From NCBI GenBank assembly GCA_040218145.1, contig JAVJQK010000050.1, positions 248,001 to 312,000 on the forward strand: a stretch of DNA of 64,000 nt. The letters run 5' to 3'. The notes beneath the pieces were generated by a model. The model was given only the letters and a program-made list of their open reading frames with translations. It was not told where the DNA came from and did no database searches. This document shows, piece after piece, positions 28,438 to 36,832 of this stretch. A program made the translations under genes and the position numbers. The number at the start of each line of letters is the position of its first letter. Position 1 is the first letter of the stretch. The DNA comes from Sandaracinaceae bacterium. GTDB taxonomy: Bacteria; Myxococcota_A; Polyangia; Polyangiales; Sandaracinaceae.

Positions 28438-28464
28438 AGCCGCGAGAGAGGCTCCCTCGCGGCT
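28438..28464 (-). promoter_or_regulatory. Hairpin in the pnp leader
   Basis: AGCCGCGAG and CTCGCGGCT form a perfect 9-bp stem with a 9-base loop, about 125 bases upstream of the pnp start. In E. coli, pnp is autoregulated through RNase III cleavage of a leader hairpin; a similar use here is inferred from position only. Confidence 0.4.
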
Positions 28465-28537
28465 CGAATCGAAGTCCGAACGAAACCCGGTGATGCCGCG
28501 CGGACGGCTCGGGGCGTTTCAGATTGTCAGTAGGGTC

Positions 28538-28579
28538 CAAAAGCACGAAAGGCCGACGCCCAGCGGCGACGGCCTTTCG
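28538..28579 (-). terminator. Intrinsic terminator after rpsO
   Basis: On the minus strand CGAAAGGCCG-T-CGCC pairs with GGCG-T-CGGCCTTTCG (15-bp stem, one T-T mismatch, four-base loop) followed by TGCTTTTGG. It sits 32 bp after the rpsO stop and before pnp, so part of rpsO transcription should end here, with read-through or a separate promoter supplying pnp. Confidence 0.85.
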
Positions 28580-28611
28580 CGAAAGTTCTCAGGGGTGAGC
28601 GCGCATCGGGC

Positions 28612-28881
28612 TCACTTACGGATACCGAGCGCGGTGATCACCTTGCGGTAGCGCTCGACGTCCTTGCGGCGGAGGTAGTCGAGGAGGCGGCGCCGCCGAC
28701 TCACGAGCTGGAGCAGACCCCGACGGGAGTGATGGTCCTTCTTGTGGGTCTGGAAGTGCTCGGTGAGGTACGTGATCCGCTCCGTGAGGAGCGCGATCTG
28801 GACCTCGGGGGAGCCGGTGTCGCCATCGTGGGTGCGGAACTTCTCGACGAGCTCCGACTTGCGGTCCTGGGTCATCGCCAT
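28612..28881 (-). CDS. rpsO: 30S ribosomal protein S15
   Basis: 89 aa from ATG 28881 (MAMTQDRK), the usual length of S15. Conserved helices: [45 protein letters not shown] and [18 protein letters not shown], which bind 16S rRNA and S6/S18 sites in small-subunit assembly. An ATG two codons later (28875) is the only alternative. Followed by an intrinsic terminator and pnp. Confidence 0.98.
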   Translation of the reverse strand: MAMTQDRKSELVEKFRTHDGDTGSPEVQIALLTERITYLTEHFQTHKKDHHSRRGLLQLVSRRRRLLDYLRRKDVERYRKVITALGIRK

Positions 28882-29022
28882 GATTGATCTCTGTCCGATA
28901 CGCATCCGGGGGGTGACCGCTGCTCCGAGCGCGCTCCTGGATGCCGGAGCGCCTCACCTCTCACGGGGACTTTCCCCAATGATTTCGCAGGGCCTGAATG
29001 ACAGCTGGCGCTGAGTCGGCGC

Positions 29023-29050
29023 AGTATGTCAGGGCGGTCGAGCCCGTCAA
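29023..29050 (-). promoter_or_regulatory. Sigma70-type promoter of rpsO
   Basis: On the minus strand TTGACG (29050-29045), a 16-bp spacer and CATACT (29028-29023). It gives a leader of about 135 bases to the rpsO start, long enough for the S15 autoregulation seen in many bacteria. The 318-bp region 28882-29198 between rpsO and the next lipoprotein gene otherwise holds only this and a divergent promoter. Confidence 0.65.
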
Positions 29051-29077
29051 GCGCGAGATCGCCCCTTTGTCGTTCCC

Positions 29078-29106
29078 TTGACGCTGTCGAGGCGCGGGAG
29101 TAGCAG
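29078..29106 (+). promoter_or_regulatory. Possible promoter of the lipoprotein gene at 29199
   Basis: TTGACG, 17-bp spacer, TAGCAG on the plus strand. The -35 is good and the -10 weak. It is back-to-back with the rpsO promoter. Confidence 0.45.
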
Positions 29107-29198
29107 AACGCATCGAGCGACGCGGGGGGTAGGTAAACGCCACCCTTCCGTGGGGGAAGCCAACGGCCCGCGGTGCGGGCAGGATGGGAGCCATAGTT

Positions 29199-30170
29199 AT
29201 GAAGCGCACTTGGATGATCTTGGGCTGCGCCCTCGCCCTGGGAATGGGGTTGACGGCGTGCGACGACGGGGGAACCCCGGATCCGACCGACTCCGGCGTC
29301 ACGCCCGAGGAAGACGGCAGCATGATGATGATGGAGGACTCCGGCCCCGAGCCGAGCACTCCCGTCGTGATGGCGTTCGACGAGGACACCGGGATGGAGG
29401 TCGCCGCCGACTTCTCGTGTCTCGGCTCCGCCACCGCGCCGACCGGGTCGGGCGAGGAGAGCGTTACGGTGACGGCCGTCGACTTCTTCAACAGCATGCC
29501 GGTCGGGGGACTCGAGATCCAGTTCTTCCCGGGGAACGTGCCGTCCACTGACGGCACCTGCGGAGCGGACTGCACGAGCGTGACCTCCTCCGCCGAAGGT
29601 ACCGCCATGGTGGACTACGATCGGGGCAGCTGGTTCGCCTACCGCGTGGTTGCCGGCGACGGGACTCAGCCGGGGATGGAGCCGAAGCCGTACGTCCAGG
29701 TGATTCAGGCGAACGCTACGAGCGGCACCCTGAACGCGGTCAGCCGAAGCACCGTGAACGCCATCACCAGCGTCTTGGGCATCCGCCAGGACGTCGAGAA
29801 CGGGATCCTCACCGGAGGGACCGCGGACTGTCAGGGGCGCGCGCTGGTCAACGCTCAGGTGCGGCTGTTCGACTCCGCTGGGCAGATCCCCTTCGGAACG
29901 GGTAGCACCGACACCAAGCCGTTCTACTTCTCTGGCGGCACCCCGCTGCCCCGTCCGACCGAGACCGACGCCAGCGGTCTCTATGGTGTGGGCAACGTGC
30001 CGATTCCGGCCGACTCCGTGGTCCGCGTAGAGATCTGGGGCTCCACCGCCGAGGGTGAACCGCAGACCATCCTCGGATGTGAGACCGTGCAGGTCGTGCC
30101 GGACGGCATCACGGTCCTCTCGATCGGTCCTCTTCGCGGGGACGGCCCGGGTGGCTGCAGCGGCGAGTAG
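29199..30170 (+). CDS. Lipoprotein with carboxypeptidase-regulatory-like repeats
   Basis: 323-aa predicted lipoprotein (ATG 29199, GGGAG eight bases upstream; lipobox GLTAC followed by DDGG). An Asp/Gly/Met-rich linker with a run of four Met follows. The mature protein has two beta-sandwich-like stretches that read like carboxypeptidase regulatory/transthyretin-type domains (VTAVDFFNSMPVGGLEIQFF, and DCQGRALVNAQVRLFDSAGQ...TETDASGLYGVGNVPI). Such domains are structural or binding modules on the cell surface. Four Cys residues (SCLG, TCGADC) may form disulfides. Monocistronic, closed by a strong terminator. No enzyme motif seen. Confidence 0.78.
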   Translation: MKRTWMILGCALALGMGLTACDDGGTPDPTDSGVTPEEDGSMMMMEDSGPEPSTPVVMAFDEDTGMEVAADFSCLGSATAPTGSGEESVTVTAVDFFNSMPVGGLEIQFFPGNVPSTDGTCGADCTSVTSSAEGTAMVDYDRGSWFAYRVVAGDGTQPGMEPKPYVQVIQANATSGTLNAVSRSTVNAITSVLGIRQDVENGILTGGTADCQGRALVNAQVRLFDSAGQIPFGTGSTDTKPFYFSGGTPLPRPTETDASGLYGVGNVPIPADSVVRVEIWGSTAEGEPQTILGCETVQVVPDGITVLSIGPLRGDGPGGCSGE

Positions 30171-30216
30171 CCACTCGATGAGAAACGGAGCGACTAGTTG
30201 AGGTCGCGCGCTGAAG

Positions 30217-30250
30217 AGGCCGCCCCCCAATCGGGGGCGGCCTTTCTCGT
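30217..30250 (+). terminator. Intrinsic terminator
   Basis: AGGCCGCCCCC pairs with GGGGGCGGCCT (11-bp stem, five-base loop) followed by TTTCTCGT, 46 bp after the lipoprotein stop. Also lies between this gene and the convergent MopE-like gene. Confidence 0.85.
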
Positions 30251-30297
30251 CGTGGGTCTTCAGCGGCGCCGACTCGCGTGCGCCCGAGCACTGCAAC

Positions 30298-32529
30298 CTA
30301 CGGGCAGCTGCTGCAGTGATCGCTACCAAGCCCAGAGTTGGGGCGGTTGAGGTTGACACGCCGGAGAGTGGCATCCAGTCCGCGGTCGTTGTCGCCCAAG
30401 GCTCCCATCCGGTACGTAGGATAGGAGGGGCCTGCGCCGTAGACGTCTGCCCAGAAGGTCGACAACGTCGCCGTTGCAGTCGCGGAGCAACCACTCCCGA
30501 AGCCCCCGAGCGAGGTTGCGGTCGCGGTGATGCTCGGGCCATCTGTGGCAAGCGTGACCGTGATGGAGTCGCGACCGCCACCTCCGGGGAACGCGTTACA
30601 GGGGAGGGTCTGCGCCGCGAGCAGATTGAACGACGTGCCCGTCTGGAGCCACACCTGAACGACCACCCCGTTGAGCAGAGTGGCGATCAGCGCGCGTTCA
30701 GCGGGGGCCAGGTCGGGCACGGCAGGCGGCCGAGAGAGGCCACCTTCATTGCTGCTCGAACCCTGCGAGCGGGTCATCATGACGCCGATCCAGCCCTCGG
30801 GGGCTGCCGCATCGGTGTTGTTGTCCTCTACGAAGAACTCAGCGCTCAACGTCGTGCGCCGGCCCGCGTCCAGCGCCGCCCACTGTGTGAACGCGGTCCG
30901 GGGAGCCGTGCCGCCGGTCGACGTCGACGAGCCGAGCTGGACCTCCTCGCTAGTGAACCATTCGCATGCAGAGGGGAAGCAGGTCATGTTGTCGCTTCCG
31001 CCGAAGCCCCCCGCGCCTCGACGAGGCAGGACCTGTGACGTGCACGAGGCGACCGCGACTCCGTCGTCGTTGCTCCCGTCGCAGTCATCGTCGAGGTGGT
31101 TGCAGGTCTCGGTCCGAGGAGGGGTGTAGCCGGGGCCCCCGCACATCAAGCTCCCACCTACGCAGGTCTGAGTTCCTCTGGAGCAGATTCCCGTGTCGGT
31201 TCCACAGCTGTCTCCGAAGCCGACCACGTCCGGATCGGAGGCATCCTCGACCCCATCGCAGTCGTTGTCGATGCCGTCGCAGATCTCGGTGGAGGGAGGC
31301 ATCCCCCCCGTGCAGGCGCCCCAGGCGCCGGCGGAGCACGTCTGCGTGCCTCTGCACTGCCCGGCCCCGCAGGGCTGGGTCGTGCCGTTCACGCAGCCAC
31401 ACCCCTCGTCGGTCAGCCCGTCGCAGTCCTCGTCGGTCGACCCGTCACACACCTCCGTGCCAGCTCCGATCGAGCCCGTGCACACGAGCATGCTGCCCGT
31501 GCAGGTCCTCGAGCCGGCGCGGCAGGCGCCGACGTCGGAGCCGCAGGACGCGCCGATGCCGACGACGTCGGGGTCCGAGGCGTCGTCGACGCCGTCGCAG
31601 TCCGTGTCCCGTCCGTCACACATCTCGGCCGTGGGGGACGCGCCGTCGCAGGGCTCCCACATGCCGGCGGTGCAGGTCTGCAGCCCTGCGCAGGCGCCGC
31701 GACCGCAGGAGCGGGAGGTGCCGCTCACGCAGCCGCACCCCTCGTCGACGGTGCCGTCGCAGTCGTCATCGCGCGTCCCGTCGCAGGCGTCCATGGGCGC
31801 CGGGGTCCGGTCGCAGGCGCTCCAGCCGCTGGCGGTGCAGGTCTCCACCGCGCCCGCGCACTCGCCCAGGCCCGGGCCGCACCCGCGGGTGGAGCCCTCG
31901 GGCGTGCAGAGGCAGTCCTCGTCGACGAGCCCGTCGCAGTCCTCGTCCACGCTTCCGTCACAGCGCTCGGCCGCGAGGGGGCTGATGGCCGCGTTGTTGT
32001 CGTTGCAGTCGGTCCCGCCGAACCGCATGCCCATCTCGTCTTCGTTGTAGCAGCCCTCGTCGGCCGCTCCGTCGCCGTCCACGTCGAGGAACCCGAAGGT
32101 CCGGGGGTTGCAGTCCTCGTCCGTCGGGTCGCCCGGGATACACATCTCCGTGTTCCCCGGGAAGACGCTCGGGTTGGAGTCGTCGCAGTCCCCCATGCAG
32201 GTGTCGACGCCGTCGCCGTCTTCGTCCACGCAGCCGGCCGAACAGCGCTCGCGCGTCTCGTCGCACTCCTCGTCGGCGCCGCAGGGAGCCTCACCCGCCA
32301 CGCAGCCGCGGGCGTCCGCGTCCGGGCTGGCCGGGTTGCAGCTCTCGCTGCCCGTGCAGTAGAGGCCGTCGTCGCAGTCGGAGTCGCGCTCGCAGCTGGT
32401 CTGCATGGGCGCGTCGGGGGCGGCGTCGAGCGTGACGTCGGGGCCGGCGTCCTCGGGGACGGTGCCGTCCCCACAGCCTGCGAAGAACGTCGTGAGCGCG
32501 AGGGTCAGGCGAAGTGCGTATCTACGCAT
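30298..32529 (-). CDS. MopE-like repeat lipoprotein
   Basis: 743-aa predicted lipoprotein (ATG 32529, GGAGAG upstream; signal ending FFAGC, then an Asp-rich linker). Residues about 45-520 contain repeats of the putative metal-binding MopE type: CDG-x(2-4)-DEDCDGLVDEDC, CDGIDNDCDGVEDASDPD and similar, each Asp/Cys rich and alternating with GxCxGxQTCxxGxW segments. The C-terminal part, about 525-743, is a non-repetitive beta-rich domain (TTLSAEFFVEDNN, DSITVTLATDG, RRVNLNRP). MopE repeats are known from secreted proteins of several bacteria; copper binding was shown for one methanotroph protein and should not be assumed here. Probably a large Ca- or metal-stabilised surface protein. Confidence 0.85.
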   Translation of the reverse strand: MRRYALRLTLALTTFFAGCGDGTVPEDAGPDVTLDAAPDAPMQTSCERDSDCDDGLYCTGSESCNPASPDADARGCVAGEAPCGADEECDETRERCSAGCVDEDGDGVDTCMGDCDDSNPSVFPGNTEMCIPGDPTDEDCNPRTFGFLDVDGDGAADEGCYNEDEMGMRFGGTDCNDNNAAISPLAAERCDGSVDEDCDGLVDEDCLCTPEGSTRGCGPGLGECAGAVETCTASGWSACDRTPAPMDACDGTRDDDCDGTVDEGCGCVSGTSRSCGRGACAGLQTCTAGMWEPCDGASPTAEMCDGRDTDCDGVDDASDPDVVGIGASCGSDVGACRAGSRTCTGSMLVCTGSIGAGTEVCDGSTDEDCDGLTDEGCGCVNGTTQPCGAGQCRGTQTCSAGAWGACTGGMPPSTEICDGIDNDCDGVEDASDPDVVGFGDSCGTDTGICSRGTQTCVGGSLMCGGPGYTPPRTETCNHLDDDCDGSNDDGVAVASCTSQVLPRRGAGGFGGSDNMTCFPSACEWFTSEEVQLGSSTSTGGTAPRTAFTQWAALDAGRRTTLSAEFFVEDNNTDAAAPEGWIGVMMTRSQGSSSNEGGLSRPPAVPDLAPAERALIATLLNGVVVQVWLQTGTSFNLLAAQTLPCNAFPGGGGRDSITVTLATDGPSITATATSLGGFGSGCSATATATLSTFWADVYGAGPSYPTYRMGALGDNDRGLDATLRRVNLNRPNSGLGSDHCSSCP

Positions 32530-32624
32530 GGAGTCTCTCCTTTGGCGAAGGCCGTGAGCATACCGCAGGACCGCGGTCGCCCGTCGTCATCGCGGCGGAG
32601 AGGCGCCGGTTGCGGAAAAAAGAG

Positions 32625-33695
32625 TCAGCGCTCGCAGGTGGCGCGGCGGACGGTGGCGCCGACGTGCTCCGCGATGCCGAGGGCGACCGCGCCGAAGTCG
32701 GCCTCGCAGAGGGAGTGGATGGAGGCGCGGGTGCCGAGCGCGGCCGCGGTCTCCACAAGGCGGCGCGGTGGGTAGGCGACCCCGCGCTCGCTGCGGCAGC
32801 TGCTCTCGATGCCGACCAGGCTGGTGGCGTCGTAGCGCCGCTGCATGTCCCGGGCGGCGAGGATGGTCTCGGGGGCCTGGCCGACGAGGGCAGGGGGCAC
32901 GCCGGCGACGATCTCGAGAGCGAACCCGCTGCCGCCCGCGCCCAGCGCGGCGAAGGCGTCGGCGTAGCGCGCGATGGGGTGGGCGGCGGCGGCCTCGGCG
33001 CGCGCGCGGGCGGACGGGCCGCCGGGCACGATGCGGGAGTAGAAGCCGCGCTCGCCGATCGACGCGTCGTCCTCGTCCGTCACGACGACGACGATGCGCA
33101 CCGAGCCCGGGCGGAGGAAGCCGGCGTTCTCCAGCTCCGCGCGCCCGCGCAGGTCATCCAGCACGCCGCGCGCGTCCGCGCTCAGGGCGAGGAGGGCCGC
33201 CTCCAGAGGCTGCTCCACCGCGCAGCCCGCGACGCCCACCGAGGCCAGGCACGCGAACTCGGCCACGGAGGCCTCGGGCGCCTCGGGGTCGACCGAGACG
33301 AAGCCCGCCCCGCCGCAGTCGCCCCGCCGCAGCACGCCGCTCCGGCCGTCTCCCGGCCCGCCCCCCGAGCACCCCGACGCCACGGCGACGCCGAGGTCCG
33401 CGGTGACCACGCCGACGTGCAGATCGGTCACCGGGGGGAAGTCGCGCACGCCGTCGGCTCCCGCGTCGCCTGTCACCAGCGCGCGCAGGAGGTCGTCGAA
33501 CGAGTCGCGCAGGGCGTCCTGCTCCTCCTCCATCGACTCGGAATTGTCGATGACGAAGAGCAGATCGACGGGCGGGACCTCCTCTGGATCGTCCGGCGTG
33601 CCCTCCGGACACTCGAACTCCTCGAGGACGCCGTGAGAGCCATAGCAGGCGCCGAGCAGGAGGAGCGCGGCGGCGGCGAGCGGGATGTGACGCAC
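32625..33695 (-). CDS. VWA-like lipoprotein
   Basis: 356-aa predicted lipoprotein from GTG 33695, whose signal peptide ends LLGAC; the longer frame to 33800 overlaps the photolyase gene and is rejected. The N-terminal mature part carries a von Willebrand A-type metal-dependent adhesion site, VDLLFVIDNSESM (DxSxS), and IVVVVTDEDDASIGERG later. Eight or more Cys residues (SGCSGGG, GDCGGAGF, FACLASVGVAGCAV) suggest disulfides. VWA lipoproteins bind protein partners through a metal. It lies 11 bp downstream of the photolyase-renalase fusion gene on the same strand, though a functional link is not evident. Confidence 0.8.
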   Translation of the reverse strand: MRHIPLAAAALLLLGACYGSHGVLEEFECPEGTPDDPEEVPPVDLLFVIDNSESMEEEQDALRDSFDDLLRALVTGDAGADGVRDFPPVTDLHVGVVTADLGVAVASGCSGGGPGDGRSGVLRRGDCGGAGFVSVDPEAPEASVAEFACLASVGVAGCAVEQPLEAALLALSADARGVLDDLRGRAELENAGFLRPGSVRIVVVVTDEDDASIGERGFYSRIVPGGPSARARAEAAAAHPIARYADAFAALGAGGSGFALEIVAGVPPALVGQAPETILAARDMQRRYDATSLVGIESSCRSERGVAYPPRRLVETAAALGTRASIHSLCEADFGAVALGIAEHVGATVRRATCER

Positions 33696-33706
33696 GCGGT
33701 GAGTCG

Positions 33707-36073
33707 TCAGCGAGGAGCGCGGTTTCCAATCGCGCCCAGGACGCGGCCCGCGAGCGCGGCGCCGCTCCGGAACGCCGCCTCGACCTTGGCGTCGAGGCAC
33801 CAGTCACCGCACACCCCGAGCCCGACTGCCGCCTCGAAGAGGCAGGGCTCGCCCAGCGCCGACACCGTCCGGGCGTGGCGCCAGCGATGCGCCACCGCCT
33901 CCGTCGGTGCGGCGCCGGTCAGGGTCGAGAACGCGCCGGCGAGGTCCGCGGCCACGTCCTCCGCGCCGTCTTCGAGGTGCGCCTCGGACCAGGTCGGGCT
34001 GGCGTGCAGGACCCAGGTCTCCGCGCCGTCGCGCTCGGGCTTGCTGGCGTCCCGCGCGATCCACGCGAGCGGCCCGCCCTCGACGCGCGCCGCGTCCCAG
34101 CCCGGGTCGAGGCGGTCGGAGAGTCGCACCATCACCGCGCAGCACGGGGCCAGCGCCACGTCGTCGAGCCGACCCTCGAGAGCCGTCCCCTCGAGGAGCG
34201 CCGCGCTCTGCGGCGCGGGGGCGGAGAGCAGCACGTGGTCGAACTGGCCCAGCGCGCCGTCCTCCGCGTGCAGCGTCCATCCGGGCTCGAGCGAGGTCAC
34301 GCGGCGCCCGTACCGGACGTCGAGATCGGCGGCCAGGTGCGACGCGAGCGCGCTCATCTTGGGCGTGGCGACCCAGCGCGCGGCGCGAGGCTCGTCTCGC
34401 GTCACCGCCCCATCACGCAGCGTGGCGAAGCGGGCGTCCCAGGGGGCGACGATCCCGTCCTCGGCCCAGCTCTCCACGTACCGCGCGAACACGGGGTCGC
34501 GGGCGCTGAAGTACTGCGCGCCGTGGTCGAAGCGGACGCCGTCGCGTCGTCGGGTCGAGGTGCGCCCCCCGGGGCCGCGCGCCTTCTCGAACACGGTCAC
34601 CTTCACCCCGTGGTCGTGGAGCGTCCGGGCGCAGAGGAGCCCGGCGATGCCCGCGCCGACCACGGCCACCCGCGGGACCTCGCGCGCGAACGGGCGTGAG
34701 GTCTCGGTGGCGTAGCGGGCGACGTCCATGCGCGACGCGTGATGTGCCATCGAGCGGCTCCGCACCTTCCCGAGGACGGGCGTCTCTTCGAACGGTCGGT
34801 CGAAGAGGCCGAGGCACCAGAGCAGGCCGCCGTAGGAGGCCGGGTCCCGCCCGTCGAGCGCGTAGCGGTGGTTGAGGTCGACCAGCCGCTCGAGGGCCCG
34901 CTCGGGCGTGGCGCTCCAGCCGACCAGCGCCTTGCCCCAGGTCATGCGTAGGTTGTTGTGCAGCTCGCCGTGGACCAGCAAGGATCGCTGCGCGGCGTCC
35001 CAGAGGGGCGCGCCGCTCTTCGCGCGGGCGAGCGTCTCCCAGGAGCGGAGCTCCCGCGGGTCGTCGCGGTGCGCGTCGAGCGTCTCCCGGGCCCACGCGG
35101 GGAGCGCGGACAGGGTCCCGGGCGCGTCCTGATGGGCGCACCAGCAGTAGGCGAGCTCACGCCAGGTCAGCAGCTCGTCCAGGTACTTCTCCGCGCCCAC
35201 CCCGTGCGCCTCGCGCGCGATCCGGAGCGGGGAGACCATGCCGTAGTGCAGATACGGGCTCATGCGGCTCACGCCGCGACGGTTCGGATCGTTGCGGTCC
35301 TTCGCGTAGCGCGAGAGCCCGCGGGCCTGGAAGGCGTCCCAGCGCGCGTAGCCGGCCGCGCTCCCGCCCCGCGTGTCGGGCACGGGCCCGACCAGGTGAT
35401 CGATCTCGCACGCGGCGACGAGCTCGGGGATCGGGGTGTCCAGATCCGTCGGCGTGTAAGGCAGGTCGGGGACGAACGACGACGGGTCGGGCTGCTCCTC
35501 CCACGGGGTCCGCAGCGCCTCGTCCCAGAGCGCCTGCGTGGCCTCGCGGAACGCGAACGCGCGGCTCGGCGCCTTCGTCGTCGCCTTCATCGGGGCGACG
35601 CACGCCGTGTCCACCAGCAGCACCGGGACCTCGGCGCGGCGCGCGAGGGCGCCCGTCCAGCCGGACAGGGGCGGCACGGGCATGTCTTCGGTGACGACGA
35701 GCCCGGCCTGCCTGGCGAGCTCCACGAGCACCGGCCCTCGGTGACCTTCGCGCTCGAGGTGGAACGCGTAGCCGATGCCCCGCTGGGTCAGCGCGTCCCG
35801 GACGTCGCGCGCGCCCTCCAGGATGAACGTGTGGTGCCGGTCCGAGGCGTACGGATACCGCTCGCTCAGGCCGTGATGCACGAACACGCCCACCCCGAGC
35901 TGCGCGCCCAGCCACAGCGCGACGTCGAGCGCCGGGTTCTCGTGCGCGCGCGCCGCGGTGCGCATCCAGTACACGATGAAGGCGGGGCGAGCGTCGGGCG
36001 CCGGGCCCAGCCGGCGGCAGCGCGCGGCGAGGGGCGCGGGGAGGCGAGGGTAGACGTCGGCGAGCGTGCTCAC
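33707..36073 (-). CDS. Class II DNA photolyase fused to renalase-like FAD oxidoreductase
   Basis: 788 aa from GTG 36073. Residues 1 to about 445 are a class II cyclobutane pyrimidine dimer photolyase: IVYWMRTAARAHENPALDVAL at the start, SPYLHYGMVSPLRIA, LLTWRELAYCWC, HNNLRMTWGKALVGW and NHRYALDGRDPASYGG are class II hallmarks, including the Asn/Trp region for FAD and substrate. After a short linker, residues about 470-788 form a second flavoprotein with VAVVGAGIAGLLCARTL (FAD-binding GxGxxG), GPGGRTSTRR and a C-terminal GVCGDWCL, resembling renalase-type NAD(P)/FAD amine oxidase-like enzymes. There is no stop or frameshift between the two halves. Why DNA repair and a flavin oxidase should be joined is unknown; electron supply to the photolyase flavin is one idea. 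The VWA lipoprotein gene follows. Confidence 0.88.
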   Translation of the reverse strand: MSTLADVYPRLPAPLAARCRRLGPAPDARPAFIVYWMRTAARAHENPALDVALWLGAQLGVGVFVHHGLSERYPYASDRHHTFILEGARDVRDALTQRGIGYAFHLEREGHRGPVLVELARQAGLVVTEDMPVPPLSGWTGALARRAEVPVLLVDTACVAPMKATTKAPSRAFAFREATQALWDEALRTPWEEQPDPSSFVPDLPYTPTDLDTPIPELVAACEIDHLVGPVPDTRGGSAAGYARWDAFQARGLSRYAKDRNDPNRRGVSRMSPYLHYGMVSPLRIAREAHGVGAEKYLDELLTWRELAYCWCAHQDAPGTLSALPAWARETLDAHRDDPRELRSWETLARAKSGAPLWDAAQRSLLVHGELHNNLRMTWGKALVGWSATPERALERLVDLNHRYALDGRDPASYGGLLWCLGLFDRPFEETPVLGKVRSRSMAHHASRMDVARYATETSRPFAREVPRVAVVGAGIAGLLCARTLHDHGVKVTVFEKARGPGGRTSTRRRDGVRFDHGAQYFSARDPVFARYVESWAEDGIVAPWDARFATLRDGAVTRDEPRAARWVATPKMSALASHLAADLDVRYGRRVTSLEPGWTLHAEDGALGQFDHVLLSAPAPQSAALLEGTALEGRLDDVALAPCCAVMVRLSDRLDPGWDAARVEGGPLAWIARDASKPERDGAETWVLHASPTWSEAHLEDGAEDVAADLAGAFSTLTGAAPTEAVAHRWRHARTVSALGEPCLFEAAVGLGVCGDWCLDAKVEAAFRSGAALAGRVLGAIGNRAPR

Positions 36074-36097
36074 TCGGGAGGCCTGGGTTCAATCGGC

Positions 36098-36832
36098 TCA
36101 TCCCGCGATCGGGATCAGCTCCTTCAGCAGCCGGGCCCGCTCTCGCGCCAGGGGCACGGTCGGACGCTCGGGGTGCTCGAGGTGCAGCGCGTACGTGCCC
36201 GCGCCGGCCGGCTCGAACCCCGCGATGCGGTCGAGTCGCACCAGCGTGCCGCGGTGGCTGCGAAAGAACTCGTCCTTCGGCACCCGCTCTTCGACCGCGG
36301 AGAGCGTGAGATCGAGCGCGTAGCGATCCTCGTCGGTGACCGCCCAGACCAGCTCGTCCTTCACCTCGAAGTAGACGACGTCGTCGATCTGGACGACGAC
36401 GTGCTTCCCGCGCCGCTTGACGGCGAGGCGGGTCAGCGTCGCGTCCGGGTTCTTCGCCGCCGGCATGCGCTCCATCGCGCGCTCCACGGCCTTGGTCAGG
36501 CGCTCCAGGCGGACCGGCTTGAGCAGGTAGTCGACGACCCCCGCCTCGTACGCGCGGATGGCGCCGTCGTCGTGCGCGCTCACCACGACGACCGAGATCG
36601 CGTCCGAGCGCTTCATCAAGGTCTCCGCGAGCGCGAGCCCATCCGGGCCCGGCATGCGCAGGTCGACGAACACCGCGTGCGGCGCCGCCTGCTTCAACAT
36701 CTTCAGCGCGGAGGGCGCGTCGCCCGCCTCGCCCACCACCTTCACGTCCAGCTGCTCCAGCAAGAAGACCAGCTCGTCGCGGGCCAGCGGCTCGTCGTCC
36801 ACCACCAGCGCCCTCAGCTTCCGTGTGCTCAC
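36098..36832 (-). CDS. LytTR-family response regulator
   Basis: 244 aa from GTG 36832, overlapping the stop of the sensor kinase gene (GTGA). Receiver at 1 to about 120 (ALVVDDEPLARDEL; acceptor Asp in VFVDLRMPGPDG; Lys in DYLLKPVRL), then a LytTR DNA-binding domain at about 135-244 (RLAVKRRGKHVVVQIDDVVYFEV, FFRSHRGTLVRLDRIAGFE). Acts as a cytosolic transcription regulator phosphorylated by its neighbour. Targets are unknown; LytTR sites were not searched for. Confidence 0.94.
   Translation of the reverse strand: MSTRKLRALVVDDEPLARDELVFLLEQLDVKVVGEAGDAPSALKMLKQAAPHAVFVDLRMPGPDGLALAETLMKRSDAISVVVVSAHDDGAIRAYEAGVVDYLLKPVRLERLTKAVERAMERMPAAKNPDATLTRLAVKRRGKHVVVQIDDVVYFEVKDELVWAVTDEDRYALDLTLSAVEERVPKDEFFRSHRGTLVRLDRIAGFEPAGAGTYALHLEHPERPTVPLARERARLLKELIPIAG

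Noticed and set aside
25691-28651. 986-codon plus-strand frame, Ala/Val-rich at its start
   Set aside because: It is the antisense of pnp; the composition reflects the repeats and GC bias, and no family features appear.
30298-32529. Copper-binding function for the MopE-like protein
   Set aside because: Only the repeat type is shared; the copper site is not something the sequence shows.
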